From NCBI GenBank assembly GCA_934177555.1, contig CAKPPL010000038.1:1-11355 (forward strand): a DNA stretch of 11,355 bases, in the 5' to 3' direction. Made by a program: the position numbers and the translations under genes. The notes under the pieces were generated by a model, which was not told the DNA's origin, did not search any database, and was given only the letters and a program-made list of their open reading frames with translations. Source of the stretch: an uncultured Clostridia bacterium. GTDB lineage: Bacteria; Bacillota; Clostridia; TANB77; CAG-508. Shown here piece by piece: positions 6,993 through 11,355 of this stretch; within the stretch, counting starts at the first letter, position 1; the number at the start of each line of letters is the position of its first letter.

Positions 6993-7415
6993 CTAAACTA
7001 TGGCAAAAGTAAATTCTCCTTTTGCTACTACATTATTATTTACAGTTGCAATTCCTTCTCCTATACCAATAGGTCCTTTTTTCTTTATTATTTTTACTTC
7101 TAATTTTAATATATCCCCAGGAATTACTTGTTTCTTAAATCTCATTTTGTCTATTCCTCCAAATAAAGCATTTTTGTTTTTATTTTCTTCTACACTCAAT
7201 ATTGCAACAGCACCAGTTTGGGCTAATGATTCTGCAATAAGTACTCCTGGCATAATTGGATTTCCAGGGAAATGTCCTTTAAAATACCATTCATCTATAT
7301 TCACTTCTTTATATGCTATAGCCATTTCTCCTGGAATATATTCTTCTACTTTATCAATCATTAAAAATGGCTCTCTTTGTGGAATTATTCGTTTTATTTC
7401 TTCTTTATTTAACAT
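6993..7415 (-). CDS. fabZ: 3-hydroxyacyl-[acyl-carrier-protein] dehydratase, FabZ
   Basis: A 140-residue hot-dog fold dehydratase, the usual FabZ length. It removes water from 3-hydroxyacyl-ACP to give trans-2-enoyl-ACP. The N-terminus has IPQREPFLMIDKV (11-23). The active-site stretch FKGHFPGNPIMPGVLIAESL (45-64) contains catalytic His48 and Glu62, followed by AQTGAVA. Its neighbours confirm the pathway. AAGAGG lies 7 bases before the ATG, in the 15-base gap after accB. It is the only dehydratase in view, so nothing here shows how unsaturated fatty acids would be made. The stop is TAG, 16 bases from the accC TTG. Confidence 0.96.
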   Translation of the reverse strand: MLNKEEIKRIIPQREPFLMIDKVEEYIPGEMAIAYKEVNIDEWYFKGHFPGNPIMPGVLIAESLAQTGAVAILSVEENKNKNALFGGIDKMRFKKQVIPGDILKLEVKIIKKKGPIGIGEGIATVNNNVVAKGEFTFAIV

Positions 7416-7430
7416 TTTTATAACCTCTTT

Positions 7431-7841
7431 TTATTCTATTTCAAATAACTCTGTTCCATATTCAACAGATTCTCCATCATTTACAAATATTTTTGTTATT
7501 TTCCCATTATACTCTGATTCTATTTCATTCATTAATTTCATTGCTTCTATTATACAAACTGTTTCACCTTTTTCTATTTCTTTTCCTATTTCTACATATG
7601 GATTAGAAGTTGGAGATGGCTTTAAATAAAATGTTCCAACCATTGGTGATTTAATAATTTGTCCTCTATTTTCTTTTCTTATCTCTTTTTGAAGTTCTAA
7701 TTTTGGCTCTAAAAAACTTTTTTCTATATTGTTTTCTTTTTTCATATTAATCTTTGTACCATCTGCAAAGCTTATCTCAATAGAAGATAATTTTGAATTT
7801 CCCATATCTTGTATTAATTCTTTTATTTTATCATATTCCAT
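7431..7841 (-). CDS. accB: Biotin carboxyl carrier protein of acetyl-CoA carboxylase, AccB
   Basis: A 136-residue carrier that swings biotin between AccC and the AccA/AccD carboxyltransferase. The N-terminal helix (MEYDKIKELIQDM) and ISFADGTKINMKK strand region are typical, then a charged linker (about 35-60). The biotinyl domain follows (62-136), with SPMVGTFYLKPSPTSNPYV containing the AccB-type thumb (SPTSNPYV, 76-83), and EAMKLMNEI with Lys102 as the biotin site. The ligase needed is encoded at the head of the same operon (birA). The gene starts 6 bases after the fabF stop. The nearest ribosome site, GGAGG at 7856-7860, lies inside the last fabF codons and is 14 bases from the ATG, longer than usual, suggesting coupling to fabF translation. 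Confidence 0.96.
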   Translation of the reverse strand: MEYDKIKELIQDMGNSKLSSIEISFADGTKINMKKENNIEKSFLEPKLELQKEIRKENRGQIIKSPMVGTFYLKPSPTSNPYVEIGKEIEKGETVCIIEAMKLMNEIESEYNGKITKIFVNDGESVEYGTELFEIE

Positions 7842-7847
7842 AATCTA

Positions 7848-9089
7848 TTAGTTTTCCTCCCACTTTTTCATTATTATACTAGCATTATGTCCTCCAAATC
7901 CTAGAGAATTAGACATAACTATATTTAATTTTGTTTTTCTAATTTCATTTGGAACTATATCTAAATCACAATCTTCATCTTTTTCTTTAAAATTAATCGT
8001 TGGTGGAACTATTTGATCTTCAAGTGCTTTAACACAAATAATTGCTTCAACTCCTCCAGCAGCTCCAAGTAAATGTCCTGTATTTCCTTTTGTTGAACTT
8101 ATCATTGTATTATATGCATATTTTCCTAATGCTTTTTTTATTGCCATTGTCTCTGTAAAATCATTTAAATGTGTTGATGTTCCATGTGCATTTATATAAT
8201 CTATTTCTTCTTCCTTAATACTTGCATTTTGTATTGCTCTTTTTATAGCTTTTGCTCCACCTTCCCCATCAGGGCAAGGTGATGTTATATGATATGCATC
8301 TGTTGTTGAACCAAATCCTATTACTTCTGCATATATTCGTGCCCCTCTTGATTTTGCATGTTCTAGCTCTTCCAAAATTAAAATTCCTGCTCCTTCTCCC
8401 ATTACAAAACCATTTCTTTTTTTATCAAATGGAATACTTGCTCTATTTTTATCTTCTGAGCTTGATAATGCTTTCATATTTTCAAAACCTGCAATTCCAG
8501 CTTCACATATAGCAGCTTCTGTTCCTCCACAAATTATAACATCCTCTTCCCCTAATTTTATAGTTTTATATGCCTCTCCTATCGCATGAGTTGACGATGC
8601 ACATGCAGTTAAAATTGAAATAGATTCTCCTTTTGCTCCTAGTTCTATTGCTATATTTCCAGCTGGCATATTTGCTATTGACATTGGAATAAACATTGGA
8701 GAAACTCTATTATTTCCTTTTACATAATTTATTTGACATTGGTCTTGTATAGTTTTTAATCCTCCTATACCAGAACTTACAAATGTGCCCACTCTATCAA
8801 AATCTGTATTTTCCTTATTAATTCCACTATCTTTAATAGCTTCTCTTGCAGCAATTATGGCAAATTGAGATACTCTATCTAATCTTTTTGATTGTTTTAA
8901 ATCAAAATAATTTAATGGATCATAATTTTTTACTTCTGCATCTAATTTTGTTTTAAAATTACTATTATCAAATAATTTTATTATATCAATTCCACATTTT
9001 TGTTTTTTTATACTTTCCCATGTTTCTTTTACATTATTTCCTATTGGTGTAATAGCTCCTACACCTGTTATAACAACTTTTCTTTCCAT
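7848..9089 (-). CDS. fabF: Beta-ketoacyl-[acyl-carrier-protein] synthase II, FabF
   Basis: A 413-residue thiolase-fold condensing enzyme that extends acyl-ACP by two carbons with malonyl-ACP. VVITGVGAITPIG is at 5-17. The catalytic triad is Cys163 (in TACASS), His302 (in NAHGTST) and His339 (in TGHLLGAAGG), with Lys334. These sit within one residue of Cys163, His303, His340 and Lys335 in E. coli FabF. SNSLGFGGHNAS (393-404) closes the active site. Length is normal and it is complete. Presence of Cys-His-His with this spacing excludes a FabH (Cys-His-Asn). It starts 12 bases after the fabG stop; AAGGA overlaps the region next to that stop. No acpP lies between fabG and fabF, unlike several clostridial clusters. 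Confidence 0.97.
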   Translation of the reverse strand: MERKVVITGVGAITPIGNNVKETWESIKKQKCGIDIIKLFDNSNFKTKLDAEVKNYDPLNYFDLKQSKRLDRVSQFAIIAAREAIKDSGINKENTDFDRVGTFVSSGIGGLKTIQDQCQINYVKGNNRVSPMFIPMSIANMPAGNIAIELGAKGESISILTACASSTHAIGEAYKTIKLGEEDVIICGGTEAAICEAGIAGFENMKALSSSEDKNRASIPFDKKRNGFVMGEGAGILILEELEHAKSRGARIYAEVIGFGSTTDAYHITSPCPDGEGGAKAIKRAIQNASIKEEEIDYINAHGTSTHLNDFTETMAIKKALGKYAYNTMISSTKGNTGHLLGAAGGVEAIICVKALEDQIVPPTINFKEKDEDCDLDIVPNEIRKTKLNIVMSNSLGFGGHNASIIMKKWEEN

Positions 9090-9101
9090 TTTATCATTCC
9101 T

Positions 9102-9836
9102 TTACATCAACATTCCACCATCTACATTAATAATTTGCCCTGTTATATATGAACTTTTTGATGATGTTAAAAATTCTACTACATCTGCAACATCTTGTGT
9201 TGTCCCTATTCTTTTAAGTGGTATATTATTCACAATTTTTTCTTTTACTTCTTCTTTTAATACATCAGTCATTTGTGTCTCTATAAATCCTGGAGCCACT
9301 GCATTTACTAATATATTTCTACTTGCCAATTCTTTTGCCAAACTCTTTGTAAAACCTATTATTCCTGCTTTGGATGCACTATAATTTGATTGTCCTGCAT
9401 TTCCACTAATTCCAACTACTGATGAAATATTTATGATTCTTCCTTCTCTTTTTTTCATCATATATGGAACTACATTTTTTGTTATATTAAATGTTCCTAC
9501 AAGGTTTACATTTATAACATCTTCAAAATCTTCTTTTTTCATTCTTGCAAGTAACATATCCTTTGTTATTCCAGCATTATTTACTAATACATTTATTTGT
9601 CCAAATTCTTTTATAATTATCTCAACCATTTTTTTACAATCTTCAAAATTAGATACATCACCTTTTACTAATAAACATTTAACATTAAAATTTTCAATTT
9701 CTTTTTTTAGATTTTTTAATTCCTCATTTTCAGTTCTGTAATTTATTACTATATCAAATTTATTTTGAGAAAGTGTTTTAGCTATTTGTTTTCCAATTCC
9801 TTTCGTCCCACCTGTTATAAAAGCTACTTTATTCAT
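9102..9836 (-). CDS. fabG: 3-oxoacyl-[acyl-carrier-protein] reductase, FabG
   Basis: A 244-residue short-chain dehydrogenase that reduces 3-ketoacyl-ACP with NADPH. The cofactor motif is TGGTKGIG (8-15) and NNAG is at 86-89. The catalytic tetrad is Asn111, Ser139, Tyr152 and Lys156 (NYSASKAG). The loop NAVAPGFIETQMT (178-190) and C-terminal ITGQIINVDGGMLM are typical for FabG. Other short-chain dehydrogenases are excluded by this combination and the operon context. The ATG at 9836 overlaps the fabD end by 8 bases, with an AGGAGG 9 bases upstream, so the start is secure. Confidence 0.97.
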   Translation of the reverse strand: MNKVAFITGGTKGIGKQIAKTLSQNKFDIVINYRTENEELKNLKKEIENFNVKCLLVKGDVSNFEDCKKMVEIIIKEFGQINVLVNNAGITKDMLLARMKKEDFEDVINVNLVGTFNITKNVVPYMMKKREGRIINISSVVGISGNAGQSNYSASKAGIIGFTKSLAKELASRNILVNAVAPGFIETQMTDVLKEEVKEKIVNNIPLKRIGTTQDVADVVEFLTSSKSSYITGQIINVDGGMLM

Positions 9837-10770
9837 ATTCTTTTACCTCCTTTATAACTTTTTCTAATGTTAATGTATCATTTATATTCATTATTTTTAC
9901 TTGTTTTGCAAATTTCATTCTCTTTACAAAACCACTTAGTGTTTTTCCTGGCCCAATTTCTATAAATGTATCTACTCCACTTTCATACATTTTTTCTAGT
10001 ACTTTTGTAAATTGTACTGGTTGCATAATATGTTTTGACAAAATATCTACTATATCATCATTTATTTTATACATTTCTCCATCTATATTTTTTATTACTC
10101 TAGATTCTTTATTTTTAATATTTACTTTCTGAAGTTCGGTTCTTAATAGTTTTGATGCATCTAATAATTTTTGAGTATGAAAAGGTCCACTTGTATTCAA
10201 AATCATGATTTTTCTAGCTCCTTTTTCCTTTGCTTTTTCGCCAGCTTCAAATACAGCATTTTCTTCTCCTGATATTACTATTTGTCCAATCGTATTATAA
10301 TTAGCAGGTACAACAAAACCATTTTTAACATCTTTACACAATTCTTGTACTGTAACTTCATCTAATCCAATAATAGCAGCCATTTTCCATTTTCCTTTAG
10401 GAATAGCATTTTGCATTATTTCTCCTCTTTTTTGTACTAACTTTATCCCTGCTTCTAGTTCAAATATTTCATCTTTTATTAAAGCTGTATATTCTCCTAA
10501 ACTTAATCCTGCCATCAGCTCTGCTTTTACATTATTTTTTTCTAATACTTTTAATATTGCTAAACTATTTATTAATATTGCAATTTGAGTATATTGTGTC
10601 TGATTCAAAATCTCTTCTGGACCTTCAAATGATATCTTTTTTATATCTATTCCAGTTACTCTTTCAGCTTCATCATATATTTCTTTAACTTCTTTATAAT
10701 TCTCATATAAATCTTTTCCCATTCCTACCATTTGAGATCCTTGACCTGGAAATAAAAATCCTATTTTCAT
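9829..10770 (-). CDS. fabD: Malonyl-CoA:[acyl-carrier-protein] transacylase, FabD
   Basis: A 313-residue transacylase that moves malonyl from CoA to acyl carrier protein. It has PGQGSQ (8-13) near the N-terminus, the nucleophile motif GLSLGEY with Ser90 (Leu replaces the His of the common GHSLG), Arg115 for the malonyl carboxylate, catalytic His198 in GPFH, and Gln253 in PVQF. These match Ser92, Arg117, His201 and Gln250 of E. coli FabD. TFIEIGPGKTLSGF (268-281) is the usual C-terminal signature. The ATG overlaps the birA stop in an ATGA (10770-10767). An AGGAG about 9 bases upstream lies within the end of birA, so the two are probably translationally coupled. Confidence 0.97.
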   Translation of the reverse strand: MKIGFLFPGQGSQMVGMGKDLYENYKEVKEIYDEAERVTGIDIKKISFEGPEEILNQTQYTQIAILINSLAILKVLEKNNVKAELMAGLSLGEYTALIKDEIFELEAGIKLVQKRGEIMQNAIPKGKWKMAAIIGLDEVTVQELCKDVKNGFVVPANYNTIGQIVISGEENAVFEAGEKAKEKGARKIMILNTSGPFHTQKLLDASKLLRTELQKVNIKNKESRVIKNIDGEMYKINDDIVDILSKHIMQPVQFTKVLEKMYESGVDTFIEIGPGKTLSGFVKRMKFAKQVKIMNINDTLTLEKVIKEVKEYE

Positions 10771-11345
10771 TTTCTTATTCTCCTATCTATTATTTTTTCA
10801 AATTCATTACAAAATTCAGATATTACTTCTATTCTATTTACATCCACATTAAATTCTTTTTTTATTGATGTAGCAATTTCTTTTATATCATCTGAAAATT
10901 TCGTTTTTTTAGTATTAATTCCAATTCCTATAACTAAAAATTTTGTATTATCTCCATTAACTTTACTTTCAGTTAATATTCCTCCTATTTTTTTGTCTTT
11001 ACACATAATATCATTTGGATTTTTTATTGTTAAATCAATATTATATCTTCTCTTAAAAATTTGTACTAATATTTCTGCTATTTCAGTTGTTATTCCTTCA
11101 ATATTTTGATTAAAACAATTAGTTTCTAGGAAAATTGAAAAAGCAATATTTTCAGTTTCATCTGTATACCAAACTCTTCCATGTGTTCCAACACCATTTG
11201 TTTGAATATCTGCCATTATTAATGTACCATTTTCTATTTGATTTCTTTTTATTCTTCTCCAAATCTCATTTTGTGTTGAATCTATTATTTTATAAAATTC
11301 AAATTTTTTTCCTAAATATTTAGTTTTTAAATTCATTAATTGCAT
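10767..11345 (-). CDS. birA: Biotin-[acetyl-CoA-carboxylase] ligase, catalytic domain only
   Basis: A 192-residue biotin protein ligase. It makes biotinyl-AMP and attaches biotin to the Lys of AccB. Visible motifs are DSTQ (22-25), the biotin loop TNGVGTHGRVW (49-59), KNPNDI with catalytic Lys108, KIGGILTE (119-126) and GIGIN (140-144). Both the N-terminal DNA-binding domain of BirA repressors and the roughly 50-residue C-terminal SH3-like domain are absent, so it should be a ligase only. In the biotin loop, Thr54 and His55 occupy the positions of E. coli Arg118 and Arg119. An in-frame TAG directly precedes the ATG at 11345; a second ATG at 11336 is possible. No ribosome site is seen in the 10 visible upstream bases, so start may depend on an upstream gene ending here. 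It is the first visible gene of the fatty acid operon. Confidence 0.88.
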   Translation of the reverse strand: MQLMNLKTKYLGKKFEFYKIIDSTQNEIWRRIKRNQIENGTLIMADIQTNGVGTHGRVWYTDETENIAFSIFLETNCFNQNIEGITTEIAEILVQIFKRRYNIDLTIKNPNDIMCKDKKIGGILTESKVNGDNTKFLVIGIGINTKKTKFSDDIKEIATSIKKEFNVDVNRIEVISEFCNEFEKIIDRRIRK

Positions 11346-11355
11346 CTAAATTAGC

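Noticed and set aside
7000..7629. Open frame of 209 codons on the plus strand, antisense to fabZ and accB
   Set aside because: It is opposite two unmistakable FAS genes, has no family resemblance, and is rich in Ser/Ile/Phe as expected from the reverse complement of Lys/Glu-rich codons. Similar antisense frames at 3309-3524, 3654-3893, 4096-4293, 5850-6101, 8252-8512, 9433-9741 and 11135-11323 are dismissed for the same reason.
1..11355. CRISPR arrays, tRNA or rRNA genes, insertion sequences, phage or defence genes
   Set aside because: Nothing resembling them was found: no spaced direct repeats, no tRNA-like cloverleaf, no transposase or integrase motifs. Nearly all of the window is explained by the genes listed.

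Overview
The window reads as a very AT-rich chromosome segment from a spore-forming or ancestrally spore-forming Clostridia-type Firmicute. Reasons: strong AGGAGG-type ribosome binding sites, the standard genetic code (UGA is a stop), a YtxC-family sporulation gene, a GH57/DUF4912 pair of the kind found in Clostridia, and a Firmicutes-like fatty acid synthesis (FAS II) cluster with a separate accB-accC-accD-accA set. A species cannot be named from sequence alone.

Layout. Bases 1-3180 hold three plus-strand genes: the 3' end of a DUF4912 protein (1-522), a GH57 glucan branching-enzyme-type hydrolase (612-2204), and a YtxC-like sporulation protein (2323-3180). A symmetrical A/T-flanked hairpin at 3171-3201 overlaps the stop codons of the two convergent genes and should terminate both strands. 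From 11345 down to 3200, all on the minus strand, lies one tightly packed operon: birA (biotin ligase) - fabD - fabG - fabF - accB - fabZ - accC - accD - accA - fabI. Gaps are 16 bases or fewer, or the genes overlap (ATGA at birA/fabD and accC/accD, 8 bases at fabD/fabG). The operon promoter and any regulator lie beyond the right edge.

How the genes work together. BirA attaches biotin to Lys102 of AccB. AccC carboxylates that biotin and AccA/AccD move the carboxyl to acetyl-CoA, giving malonyl-CoA. FabD loads malonate on acyl carrier protein, and FabF, FabG, FabZ and FabI run the condensation, reduction, dehydration and enoyl-reduction steps. No acpP or fabH is in view.

Main points of interest. 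(1) accA is split by a +1 frame change at a conserved AccA motif, at an AGAGGA-CAA-CGG-TGA context: an error, a lesion, or less likely recoding. (2) The biotin ligase is a bare catalytic core with Thr at the biotin-loop position of E. coli BirA Arg118. (3) FabI, not FabK, is the enoyl reductase in view, at the operon's end. (4) accC starts with TTG. No CRISPR array, tRNA, rRNA or mobile element was seen, and there is no gene-free stretch longer than about 120 bases.
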